DNA from: Vitis vinifera
Lineage: Eukaryota > Streptophyta > Magnoliopsida > Vitales > Vitaceae
Length of the DNA stretch: 64,000 nucleotides
Reading direction: 5' to 3'
NCBI RefSeq assembly: GCF_030704535.1
Contig: NC_081821.1
Coordinates: forward strand, 7,765,001-7,829,000
The number at the start of each line of letters is the position of its first letter. Positions within the stretch are counted from its first letter, which is position 1. Positions 1 through 10,679 of the stretch are shown piece by piece. The notes below the pieces were generated by a model. That model was not told the origin of the DNA. It did not search any database and saw nothing but the letters and a program-made list of their open reading frames with translations. Made by a program: the position numbers and the translations under genes.

Positions 1-924
1 TGGTTTTCATGTACGTTTCCATTCTTCATACTTTTCCTATCTCATTCTCTGTAATTTTTAACTTTGCTTGTTGAGTTGCTTTGATTGGGTGATTATTGGT
101 TTAAAATTTGAAGAGTTTGCTGCATTTTATGTTTTGCTTTGGCGAATATCTTCCGTTCGAACCCACTGATTGTCAAACTCATGGACGAAATAATGACATG
201 GGTTTAGCATACTGGTTAAAAGTTCCATGCTCTGTTCTCCTTTCTGTTTTTGTTTTTGCTCCTCTGTTTTCCCCTGAAGGAGACTGTCAGGCTTTAAGAC
301 CGGGAAGCTGGAGAGGTTGATTTACGGAGGATGATGGTGGTGTGAAGAAGATATTGGAAGCTATAGAATCTGAATCAGAAAATGTCCGCATGAGATGCTC
401 AGTGGGTGTTCTTATTAAATGGCCACACCCAGATTCCTGTTACACATCACTCATCCTGGGCTTTCTCAGTTGCTTTTGGGTCATGCAAGCCGATCATAGT
501 TTCTTCATGAGCCCGAGGCAGTGACAATGTCAATGTTCTTCTTAGCAGCAGATTCTCTGTTCTTTATCATTATGCGCCAAACCTCCTCAGCCGTGGCAGT
601 TTCTATGGCATCAATACCAGCTGTGCAAACGACAATCTCCATACTGCCATTTCCAGGACTGAACATGTTAATGAACTGACGGGATTTCTCTCAAAACTCG
701 GAGCCCTGCGTGCTTGTACTCTTGATTCGGTATTCGGGTCTGTTTATAGACTTCATCTCAGTTCATAACACGGTGATGAAGCTGATATTCATTGGGGGCT
801 CTCTAATGATTGCGTGATGCATGAAGATGCACAGAACTGTGAAGAGGTCCTATGTTGGCATGCTTTTTGACGGGACATCTTTCGCCATTTTGTTGGGGTT
901 TTTGAGAGGAAAGCTTCCCACATT

Positions 925-1185
925 TTCAATTTGGAGACCTGGGCTCTCACAAACATTGCTTTTGAGGCATCTGATAATACTAATGTGGTAATTGATCGAG
1001 AGGCTATCCTGGTGTTTGTGAAACTCCTTGATCCTCCAAGTGAGGATATTCGTGAACAGGTCGTGGGGCCCTAAGAAATGTTGCTAGTGATTTCCCCAGA
1101 GGCCTTGATATTATCTTTGGTCATGCGGCTCAGCTTCCTTTGCTAGTGCAGTTGAACAAACCCGTCAAGCTATCTATGCATGCAT
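925..1185 (+). pseudogene. Importin-alpha (armadillo repeat) gene fragment
   Basis: Two consecutive reading frames give an armadillo-repeat protein of the importin-alpha family, the nuclear-import adaptor that binds nuclear localisation signals. The first part (from 925) reads a Trp-Ala-Leu-Thr-Asn-Ile-Ala repeat core followed by the VVIDREAILVFVKLLDPPS stretch. The second (from about 1065) reads ALRNVASDFPRGLDIIFGH and then a PLLVQLN run ending in KLSM. These align in order with two adjacent ARM repeats. A one-base change near 1066-1073 breaks the frame and creates a stop, and no start codon or other repeats are present, so this is a non-coding relic. It abuts the tubulin fragment directly. 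Confidence 0.75.
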
Positions 1186-1186
1186 G

Positions 1187-1283
1187 GTGTCCTTCGTGAG
1201 GTTTGATGGTGCTTTGAACGTGGACACTACTGAATCCCAGACTAACTTGGTTCAATGTCCCAGGATCCACTTCATTCCCTGTA
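1187..1283 (+). pseudogene. Alpha-tubulin gene fragment
   Basis: The frame starting near 1187 reads FVRFDGALNVDTTESQTNLV and then PRIHF, which corresponds to the strongly conserved alpha-tubulin segment around RFDGALNVD...TEFQTNLVPYPRIHF. About 30 residues are preserved; the sequence then turns into an unrelated pyrimidine-rich stretch (1290-1600). No other part of tubulin is seen. It follows the importin-alpha relic with essentially no spacer, and the two genes are not neighbours in plants, so the join is a rearrangement product. The ORF running on from here to 1630 is therefore not considered a gene. Confidence 0.75.
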
Positions 1284-1785
1284 TCTGTTTCCTTGCACTG
1301 ATCTCTCGTTTACCCATCTTTTGTCCTCACCACTTTTCTCTCTCTCTACACCCACTCAAACTCATCACCACAATGCTTCCACTCTTCACTTCCATATCTT
1401 CATTCTTAAATTCATGTCTCATACCCCATGGAAGCAAACCCATCTTCTCACCCTTGTTTTTTTTTTTCTCTGCTATATTCATACCCGCTGAACCTGTTCC
1501 AATACTCACTCTTCATACTTCCGTATTGATCTTCATCTACCAAACCTACCATATTTCTCTCTTCCCTACACCTCATTCACATCTTCGGTGCTGGAACCTT
1601 GAGGCTGGAACCTGTATCGTATATACCTGAATTGTATACTCCGGCAGTTCGATCTTTATTTCAGCAAGGGTTAAGTAAAAGGGAAATGATGATGTGCGCA
1701 ACGCCTCACTGGTTATGTGGTGGATCAGTGGGATCTCCGTTACTAGGGTTGCATTAATATGTGACTGAGATCCCTATCGGCATTG

Positions 1786-1877
1786 TTCAGGGAAGATAAA
1801 GATACATTTGGGCCGATTCTCATTCCTTCTGACAACTTGTGGGCTGCATAAATTCAAATGTCATTGCATGAAGAATA
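1786..1877 (+). pseudogene. Fumarate hydratase (fumarase) gene fragment
   Basis: The frame from 1786 reads FREDKDTFGPILIPSDNLW, then an in-frame TAA, then IQMSLHE. This matches the N-terminal region of class II fumarase, the TCA-cycle enzyme that hydrates fumarate to malate, where a D-T-F-GP-I-PSD-LWGAQTQRSL segment is highly conserved. The TAA stands in the conserved GAQTQ position. Only about 30 residues remain and no catalytic signature is present. It is followed within about 20 bases by an ABCF fragment in another frame. Confidence 0.75.
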
Positions 1878-1887
1878 ACTGTAGCCA

Positions 1888-1982
1888 AGGAAAGGGCTAC
1901 TCTCTGGTTAGAAGAGTACTTGTGCAGGTGGAAGAAAATTCTTCTTGTCGTCTCGCATGATCGGGATTTTCTTAACAGGAAG
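1888..1982 (+). pseudogene. ABCF (GCN20-type) ATPase gene fragment
   Basis: The frame through 1896 reads ATLWLEEYLCRW, KKILLVV and SHDRDFLN. This is the region just after the Walker B motif of ABCF proteins, soluble ABC ATPases with two nucleotide-binding domains that act on ribosomes, and it includes the H-loop SHDRDFLN. The LWLEEYLCRWKK wording is closest to what I recall of the plant ABCF4 subgroup. Walker A, the signature motif and everything else are missing, so it is a captured or stranded piece. Confidence 0.75.
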
Positions 1983-3299
1983 CAGATGTTGCCATATCTT
2001 GTTGCACACGCACCCAACTGCAATAGTGCAGTCCATAATAATGCAAGTGGTGGGCCATCAGCTAAGGATAGTGCCTAGGTTGATTTGTCTTCACTGTCAG
2101 TTAACTTCTCCCTGAATTCGAGGTGACAATCCCAGCTAACACCATACAAGCTGAAGTGCGCTAAAGTCAACTTGCTCAGAGGAGACTCTTACATAGAAAT
2201 ATGTTCAGCACGGATACAGGGTGATTGATGTGGAACTAAGGGATGCTTATTTCAGTTATACAACAAAGACAGAACAACTACTTACATGTAATGACGAGAT
2301 GTGGTGACTTAGTATCCTGCAACTGTTCATCCTAGTGATAGAAATACAGTTTGTTCTTCATTGAGGTCAATAGTGACGTCTTGTTGACTCCGAAGGAAAT
2401 GTGGTGATAGGTAGCATGATGAAGCATGGTGTAAAAGAACAAGACTTCCACGTGGTACAGGCAGCTTTAATGTTGAAGTTCGAACTCCCGTAGGCGGTTG
2501 AAGGCTGTTTCAACACATAGTTTCCAATTGAAGCCCTTGCACCTGCTTCAGTTACAGCTGTACCCAATTCAGAGGGTGCAAGTGGTGCTGCAAGCAATTC
2601 AATTCAAGAATCTACTCACAGAAAATTTGTTAAGGCACCCTTCATTGATAAGTGCAAATTCCTCCTAAGCGTGATATGAGAGATCACGAGCAGTACCTCA
2701 GCACCATATTCAGCAGTCCATCAGATTCAAAATTGTAGCAGAAGCTCTTCAATGCCTCTAGAAATCCATGGAAATCTTGCTACATATCGCCAGCAGCTCA
2801 TCATTCAGACTGTCTGCATGGATCCCTCGAACTCCCTAGGGATTTAGGATACTAAGTGAGCTGAGGATCAAGCCTACATGGCTGAGATGTTGATGCAAGG
2901 GAAGGATGGTCGCTACAGTTTTCTAGCAATATTAGCAGTAGACCGAGTTATTCATGTGTTCATGCTTGGGAAAGGGTGTTAGGGACATACAGGAAATTAC
3001 GAGAAATCCTCTTCACAGGCAGAGATGGAATAATATGCAGTCAGTGCTCCAGGTGCCCCAAGTTTACGCTTCTAGTCTGCATGGCTTGCTTAGTCACTCT
3101 TATGCCACGTGTCACCTCCCATTTCATCAATCTTTTGGCTTAGAAAATAATTTTCTGACTCCTTTCTTGCAAATAACTTTTTAAACATCAGTTTTCAAAT
3201 AATTCCAATATTTTCCATCTTCCATCCTTAGGTTTTCTTTAGATTCCAAAATTCTGTTTTTAATAAAATTTGCTGCCATCTCTCTTCGGCATGCAACTT

Positions 3300-3998
3300 T
3301 CATAACTTCTCTAATTTTAAAACGTTTTAAAATAAGCCAAAAATCAATTCCGTAATTCCAAGTGATGGAATTTATGGAATTGATTCATGCAAAATAAAAG
3401 GGCTTTGGTGGGGGCCCTACATCAAATAATCTTCTTTAAAATAAAAATGAATTTGAATGAGATGTCATGCATGCTATTAGTGTTTCTTTATATGGTTTGA
3501 TGATATGAGTGATATACTTTATGCTCATTACTATGCACTAATCCCATTTTGTGATAGCGCGTTGCCGTTTGCTGATCAGGTACGCATCCACTTTCACTTC
3601 GGTTATCCTCTATTGCATATTCTGATACTCATATGTGCATGATTGATTTGAGTATTCATTGATTTTCTCATTGATTGCCATGTCAGCTTCATCTCATTAG
3701 TAGAGACCCGACTTTAGGGACTTAGAGGGGTGCTACGGTCTTTACCGTACCTTCCCGATAAGTAACATGACCCCCGAACCCGATCCGGTTTTTGTAGACC
3801 GCCTTTTCCAAAATAAGGAGTCACACTTAGGGTTTTTCTTTCTTATTTTGTTTACCCTTTAAAAATAAAACAAAAAATAAGTGGCGACTCCAATTCATTT
3901 TCAAATAATAAATAAAAATCAATTTTTTTCAAATAAAAATCGAGCTCGCCATCGAGTGGGAAACGCATTCGAGCCATCGAAAATGCGGGGTCCACACA
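3300..3998. repeat. LTR-like remnant, inverted relative of 38.3-38.9 kb
   Basis: The block ends with GGGGTCCACACA near 3998 and carries GAGCTCGCCATCGAGTGGG at about 3941, a CGGTAAAGACC-like section near 3738-3750 and GGGCTTTGGTGGGGGCCC near 3400. The reverse complement of 38,256-38,890 contains the same landmarks in the same order. The style, with a TG...CA end, matches long Ty3/Gypsy-type LTRs common in plant genomes; the assignment to Gypsy is inference because no coding domain accompanies either copy. A stray copy of the same terminal motif, with one base changed, lies at about 4676-4700. Confidence 0.5.
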
Positions 3999-4175
3999 TA
4001 AATTTTGATTTTTCTCCAAATATTTATTTTTGATTTATTAAAATATATTTTATTACAAGGATAATGGTTCAAGAAAGAAAACTTGGTTGAAAAAGAAAAT
4101 ATAATAAATTTTGATTTTTCTCCTTCTAATTTATTAAAATATATTTTATCAAGATAATGGTTCAAGAATGAAAGC
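3999..4175. repeat. Two-copy AT-rich tandem repeat
   Basis: The motif TAAATTTTGATTTTTCTCC, followed by TTTATTAAAATATATTTTAT and then GATAATGGTTCAAGAA, occurs at about 3999-4076 and again at 4109-4170, a period near 110 bp with small indels. It sits directly beyond the LTR-like block. The rest of 4175-4890 is AT-rich and I see no gene in it. Confidence 0.6.
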
Positions 4176-4892
4176 ATACCCCCACGGATTTGAAAAATAT
4201 CCAGCAATTTAAAAAATAAAAATAAAAGATAATTTTTTAATTCATATAGTAAAAAATGTCATAAATTTGAAAATAGTTTCAAAACTATTATATTTTATTA
4301 AATATTTAAATAAAAAATCATATTATAAGCTTATTTGGGTACATATTTTATTTTCCAAGGATTTATGACACATAGAATACGAAATTTCATTAAAAAAAGT
4401 GTGAATCAAAAGTTGTAGGAAGACATTGAGCTTATTATAAGCTTGGATACATATTTTATTTCCCACTTTTATTTGTTTTATTTTTACTAGTTTTTGTAAA
4501 TATTCGTTTGTATATATTTATTGAGTGTGTACAGAATTAAATGTCGAACAAATTAGAAATTTTGTTTAAATGAGAGGAAGAATTCAGTAAATATGTTTTA
4601 ATAAAATAATAATTTTAAAATATTTTTTTTTAATAAAAAAAGTTTTTTTTCGAGGTCTAGTGAAGCATGTGTAAAATACGGGGTCCATACATATATTTTT
4701 TTGGTCAAAATTCCCGATTAAATAGAACACAAAAAAAAAAAGTCATTTACTTCATAAGAATGCTGGATTTTTTATTTTATTTTTTAAATATCAATGTTAT
4801 TTTTTTTTAGGTACTATACAAAATTAAATCCTCCTTTTAAATATCACCTTTGAACTGTGGAAAATACTTGCAAAGGGAAACTATATCTATAC

Positions 4893-5066
4893 CTCAAAAT
4901 TTGCAATGTCGTGAGCATGATGCTTTGGAATGCCAGCAGCATAGAGGTCTTCAATGGACTGCATCATCTCATGGCATGATGGTAATGTTCTATTTTATTT
5001 ATTTATTTTCAGACGGCAGCTGAGTTGTCCATGCTGCTTGTGATTGAAAGGAAGGGAACCTGTCAT
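4893..5066 (-). pseudogene. FMO relic: one decayed exon (exon 6 equivalent)
   Basis: This matches exon 6 of the three intact FMO genes further right, including both splice borders (acceptor beside 5066, donor beside 4893). It reads through recognisable PKH-HAHDIANFE-like and PSCHEMMQSIEDL-like pieces. Internal changes include a loss of about a dozen bases near the GIP...SIEDFY region and an AT-rich insertion (about 4990-5010), so it cannot encode the normal peptide. The bases just left (about 4833-4867) match the 3' flank of FMO units D and A (CACCTTTGAACT), so exon 7 was deleted between flank and exon 6. No exons 1-5 are found to the right. It marks an extra ancestral FMO copy. Confidence 0.75.
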
Positions 5067-8000
5067 CTACATCACATAATCAACGAGTCATAAAGGGCTT
5101 AGTATAGAAATAAATACAAGTAAAAAATATATCCATTGAAGAACTTGGAAATGACATTAATTGGAACAAAAATATCATCAACGAGGATGAAGGATGAAGA
5201 GAGTGCGCATCAAATTTGACTACAATTATTTCCAACCTCTACACTTTGTTATGTCCCAAAAATAAATAAATAAAAAATTATCTTTCAAGTAAACAAGAAT
5301 GGATACAAGCTAATCACAAATTAAAATTTGGTTTATTCAAACAAGTCATAACTTAAAATATTTCAAAAAACCGACGAGGGGGAAGTTTATAAATATGTTT
5401 CAATTCTTTAATACAATCAAAAGCTAAAAAGTGGTGATGCTTTTGAAAGAATGAACCTAAACTAAATATTGCTCCTTGAACTTGAAATTGTAGTGATAAA
5501 ATAAAAAAATAAAACAAAAATAAATATAAAGAAAGAAAAGGCATTTAAAAAAACACTTATGTCAAAGAAAAAGAAATTTTTATATGCAAGGTTTTTAAAT
5601 CAATGGGACAAATTCCTTAAATTAAGAAAATCAATTTCTTAAATATAAATAAATAAATTTATTGAATTAAGGAAGTTAAATTTAAATATTCTAAATAAAA
5701 TTATCAAGTTTTTCCTCTAAATTTAAATGTTTTTCTTAAATACAAGGACTTTTTTAAAAAAGAAGAAGATTTGATAGTATTTGTTTTTTGGCTAAATAGA
5801 AAAAGTCAAATATTTTGGTTTTTTCTATTCAGCTAAAAATACCTTATTGATACTAACCAACATAATTAAAGTGAACTTATTATCAATAAGTTTAGTTTAA
5901 TGATGTTGGTTGATGTCAATGAGTTACTTTTAGCTGAATAGAAAAAGATAAAATATTTGGTTTTTTCTATTAAGCAAAAAAACAAACACAACCTTAGCTT
6001 ACAAGGTAAATACAAAAATGAAGCTTCAAAAATTAGGATAACTCCAAATATTCTTCAATAAGGTCGTGAAATAATATCAAACATGATAAAAAAAAAGAAA
6101 GTGATATTCATATAAATTTAAAGCTAAAAAAAGACAAAGTCTAACTTTTTTTTTTTATAATTATTATTATTATTATTATTATTATTATTTGGAATATTTG
6201 GGAGAGTTCTTTATAAGTTTACTTGAAACAAAATCATCATTGACTTTCGATTAAACTCTATTTAAGGAACACATATTTACAACCCTTAAATCGAAGTGAA
6301 GTCTAAGCTTAAAAATTTCTTCAATAAACCTATAAAAAAATATCAAACATGATATAGAAGTATCATTCATCTACTTTTTCAAGGTAGAAGATTAAGATAA
6401 ATTGAAATGATTTTCCTTCGTCCTCCAAAATAATAAATTAAGTTACATTTAATTGATGATAAATTGTTTTTGATCTTCAATTAAACTTTCTTCCTAGAAC
6501 ATGTGTTCATCACATCTAGATTAAGATCAAGACAAGTTGTATTTCTTAAATTATGGGCCTAAACTATATCTTGCTCTTAGTTTATATGAGTTTAAACTAT
6601 ATGACATAAAAAAGATTATCTACTAAGTAAAAAAACTTTAAGGACAACTTAAGGATATTAAGTTAAATAGTCTTGACAAAAGTTAGAGCTAAAAAAAAAG
6701 GTTAGTTAAAAATTTAAAAGGGTGACCTTTGTAAAAGTTAATACATTCTCGTAAGAAAAAAAAAAAAGTAAACTCGGCAAAATTTAGAACAAAAAATAAA
6801 ATAAAAATCTTTGAAGTGCATTATTACTTGATCTTTTTTGGATGCGTAGGTAGGTTGGAAAATATTCCAGATTCAGTCAACATTTAAACAGAAAAAAAAA
6901 AAAAAAAAGATGAAGTTCTAATGTCACCTAAGTTAAGCTTGTAAACTTCATTGAAAAAAAGTTCAAAAAATTGTTCACTTTCTACATTAAGCGTGTTCAT
7001 GAACTTTAGAGGGGACATTTGTAAAAAGGTAAAATTTAGTCTTTTACCATGATCATATACTTAAATTAAGTTTATCATGGACCAATATAAAAATTAAATA
7101 TTTATAATTAATTTAAGTTGTAACCAATTAAAAATAGCCACATGTCATAAAACATATAATGTATGATAAATGTAATAAAATAAAAATGGTCTAATAGACA
7201 ATAACTACCTGAAATTAAATTGTGGCATTTGCCACACGACCTTTACACAAAAGAAAGACAAGTTATGTTTAAATTAAATAAAGAAATGAAAATTTTTGGT
7301 AATTAAAATATAATTATCAAAATAAATAAAAATGGTGAATTTGATAACTAGAGAGAGAACTATCAATTCTCATTCCAAATAAATTAAAAAGTATCCAAAA
7401 ATGCTTCTCCAATTTTCATAAATATTAAATTTTATTAAAGAATAATACTTTAAGGGTCAAGACTATTTAAATATGTATCAAAATCTCCATAATTATTAAC
7501 TTTAATTAAAAATAGTATTCATAAGAAATCAGAACATTATTCAAATATGTTTATAGAGGGTTTTCCTTAATTTTCCAAATCATGCTTTCAGATATGGGAT
7601 TTCCACACTCGAGAAAAGATGAAGAAGACTCGCTCAAGGATTCAAGAAAATTTTCAAAGCCTTCAAAAATTTGAAGATCAAGTTTATAGATTCAAAGATC
7701 AAGATTAAGGATGCAAAGAACATGTTTGAAGATTCAAAAATCAAGTTTAAAGATTTGAAAATCAAGTTCAAGGTATCTTTAATATGAGGTTAAATATTTG
7801 TATACTCGATGAATGTGAGTCAAGCCAAAGCCTAAGGCAGAGGTAAGATATGGTAAGGTCCATGCCCAAGCTCAAGACACGCCAAAGCTTAAGCCCAACC
7901 TAAGATAGGCAAGGCCCAAGTCTGGACTCAAGATATGCCAAAGTCCAAGCCCAGGCCTAAGTAAAATCCAAGCTGAGTCAAGGCCCAAATCAAGTTCCTT

Positions 8001-8170
8001 ATCAAGAAAATTAGAGTGCCAAATAAAAATTGTACCTTAAATTAATTAAATTTTAATTTGGCCTCTTACTTTTCTTTCAAAGAAATTTGTGTATAAATTT
8101 GTTTAATGTAATCTTTCTAAGTTTGTTCCAGTTATTCATAAGTTTCTAGGATGGTTTTTTTTTTCTCGTT
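5067..8170. other. AT-rich intergenic DNA
   Basis: No gene is seen. The stretch holds a foldback MITE (5775-5993), a (TTA)n microsatellite at about 6160-6190, several A runs, and at 7600-7770 a purine-rich section with repeated AAGATTCAA/AAGATCAAG words. At 7800-7990 there is a degenerate run of GCCCAAG/CCAAAGC words that resembles the GCCCAAGGC section of the LTR-like block at 40.75-41.03 kb. Confidence 0.6.
5775..5993. mobile_element. Long-armed foldback MITE
   Basis: The left arm (about 5775-5879) and the reverse complement of the right arm (about 5884-5993) align over roughly 100 bp, sharing TTTGTTTTTT, TAGAAAAA, AAATATTTT, CTATTCAGCTAAAA, ATTGA and AACCAACAT in order. The two arms meet with a very short centre, so the whole element can form a hairpin. 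It has no coding capacity. I could not fix a target duplication, so the superfamily is left open. Confidence 0.7.
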
Positions 8171-8860
8171 TATTAGCTGCTGGTCATCGGAAGCTCTTGC
8201 AGTGATCATTCATACAAAATAACCAACCAAATTGAGCGATCTGTTTTGGTGTCACATAGCCTGGCTAACAGTCACAATCACATATCCTTTAGACTGGTGA
8301 TAAGCAGTTCTCTATGTAGCGTATCTTGTTTTAGTGTCCGCTGCCTTTTGTTAGATGTTACTACGGAAAGTTATTCAGTGGCTTCTGTCTGATGTGTTCC
8401 AGTGGAGAATTTTAGTTTTTCCCAGAAAAGAAGCTGAAGTCGAAGACCCATTCTCATATTTTAAGATCCTCGGGAAAATGTTATCTGTTGAACTATAGGT
8501 TCATCCTATAGTTCATCCTAGAACTCCGGTGGCCTGCTCAGAAAAGGTAATTTACCTATTGATGATGTCCGGCCAAGTATTGCACCTCAACACTTTCCGA
8601 AAGAGCAGTTAGTTTCAGATGTTACTCTTTTTTGAATTTTAAGGATGTTCATCGTCCAGTCGGTAGCAAGGAGGAAGTGCTTGTCTGGACTCAACAGCGA
8701 GGAAGAAGAAAAGGAAATCAGTTTACTGGATGGTTCTCATTCTATTTGAATTGGAAGCTCTTCAATGGAGATCATGTGTATGCCGAGGCAGCTTATTCAG
8801 TCCAAATAGCCTATAATCAAGTTTACATAGGTAAACAAAATTAAATGCAAACTACCAAAT
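8170..8860. other. Coding-textured but unidentified block
   Basis: This block is clearly less AT-rich than its surroundings and has local open frames; the longest, 8632-8844 on the plus strand, gives 70 residues. Stops interrupt all frames over the full length. I recognise no protein family. It may be another stranded gene fragment like those at 1-3.2 kb. Confidence that it encodes anything now is low. Confidence 0.25.
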
Positions 8861-8987
8861 CTCATGTGGGGAGCAAGTTTGAGTTTGTTGTGGTCGGTTA
8901 GATTGATGCACCAAATGATTTAGCCATTTTTTCTTTCTCATTATAGGAGGCATGTCGGTAAACAAAAATAACATGATATGCTTTATT

Positions 8988-10665
8988 TGTTGGTTTTGAA
9001 ACCAGATAAATAAAAGAAAAAACGGAAGCCAAAAAAATTTTCTCAAAATTTTTTCTCAATGATCAATACTTGTATTAATTTAATGAAATAACAAATATAG
9101 GTAAATTAGAATTGTACCTTGCGATTAGGCTGATAAATTTGAACTTCACCAAAAGGATCTTAGAATTCCAAATCCTCTAAAGCACCATGGATCTTTCTCT
9201 AACGTTCTCCAAATTATGATGAACTCAAAACGAGTGGGCGTTTTTCATTCTTGGGTTTTTTTTTCTCACACAACTTAATTGAAAACTTGTATTCTCATCC
9301 CATCATCCGAGAAACATTGAAATTTTTTTTTTTTTTAATACCACGAAAAAAAAAAAATAACTGACATGTTTTGAATTTTGAAAAACATGGGAGAGAATAT
9401 CTCTCCCCATGATCCCCACTTAAAAAGTGTTTCTTTGAATTTTGAAAAACATGGGAGAGAATATCTCTCCCCATGATCCCCACTCAAAAGGTGTTTCTTA
9501 GGGAATACAAGTAAGTGTGGTCTTCACCACATTGTATCAAAAAATATTTTAAATAATCAAATTATAAAATAAATAAATCAAATCAAGATTGTGTGAAATT
9601 AATTTAGAATTTAAAATTCCAAACTAATAAAATCAACCCAACATAAAAAAAAATGTTCATATAATTTTAATGGAGCCGTTGAGAGGAACTATGGACATTA
9701 TAATTTTAAGCTCCAATAATTTTGACAATTAATTAACAACTTAATTAAAAAATCAAAATTATTAATTCCAAAATTACTCCACTAAAAATTTGGAATTGCA
9801 CTCTTAAAATTATAAAATTAAATATATTCAAAGGATTTGAATTGCCCATTGATATAGTCACTACATATGAGTCAATCCTCCATAAACGGTTCATAATTAA
9901 AGCTAGGTTTTTCCGTTAACCTCTTTAATTATATCTTTCTCCTTAAGTGCCATTGGTTCTCTAATGAATAATATATTTATGGTCAATCATAAATTGAGCG
10001 CTCTTATCATTCAAGGCCCGAACCAATACTTATGGGAACCGTCCATCTGACTTCTTAACGAAGGAATGGATTTCATCTTGTATATTAATATTCCCGGCTA
10101 TTTATTTTATTATACTTCCAATACACCAAGAATTTGACACTATGTATTTGTGTCATTACCCGGTATGTCAAAAAATACAATAGAATAAATAGGAGTCTAT
10201 TAATCACTCAGAATTAAGATCAATGCATATATGACCATCATTGATTAATATTGAATGCTCTATATTATAACGGAATTTATCAGAGATTCATAATTAATCG
10301 TGTTCCAGTCCTATATAATCAAATTATATAAAGCGCTTTCATTCCAATAATCTCATTATTAACAATCCGGATAAGATCATTTCATTCAGAATGTAATGAA
10401 CCGCGCTAGTAATTTTAAATTAAAGATCCCAACTTTAATTTTTAATTACGAACATATTAGATTATTTTACTTTAAATATTATCCTCTTGTATATAACACT
10501 TATATACAATATTTAAAGTTTCAATTAAATAATCTAGGGTTTTCGATATTTATAAAGCATCTATAACATGCATGCAACAATAATATTGAAATAATTCCTT
10601 AAAAAAATATTAATAATCAGCAAAATAAAAAACATCTCATTTGTTTATGGGCACATATTCCAACA
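8988..10665 (-). repeat. 3' LTR of Copia element 1
   Basis: The 1,678-bp repeat is almost identical to 16117-17797. The minus-strand sequence starts TGTTGGAATATG and ends CAAAACCAACA. It contains an internal duplication of a 70-bp section with GGGAGAGAATATCTCTCCCC (about 9371-9478). Apparent small ORFs inside are chance. Confidence 0.95.
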
Positions 10666-10675
10666 ATCTCCCACT
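10666..10675 (-). other. Polypurine tract of Copia element 1
   Basis: On the minus strand AGTGGGAGAT lies immediately before the TGTTGG start of the 3' LTR, the place where plus-strand priming occurs during reverse transcription. Confidence 0.75.
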
Positions 10676-10679
10676 TGCC

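Larger units (their letters stand above)
1..3190 (+). other. Mosaic of decayed fragments from several unrelated plant genes
   Basis: This stretch is richer in G+C than the AT-rich DNA to its right and has a coding-like texture, but no long open frame. Short translated pieces match at least four unrelated proteins in the same orientation: importin-alpha (925-1185), alpha-tubulin (1187-1283), fumarase (786 frame, 1786-1877) and an ABCF ATPase (1888-1982). Other coding-looking pieces (about 340-520, 540-720, 2210-2290, 2380-2600, 2640-2830, 2870-3090) I could not identify. Each piece is only tens of residues long and contains stops or frameshifts. Short exon pieces of different genes joined in one direction are typical of gene-fragment capture by Pack-MULE or Helitron elements; that origin is inference. 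No terminal repeat or target duplication is visible, and the left end lies outside the window. Confidence 0.6.

Noticed and set aside
1184..1630. 148-residue open frame
   Set aside because: Only its first 30 residues (tubulin relic) resemble a protein; the rest is translated pyrimidine-rich DNA.
9295..9483. Small minus-strand frames in both LTRs of Copia 1
   Set aside because: They arise from a 70-bp duplication inside the LTR and are not conserved as protein.
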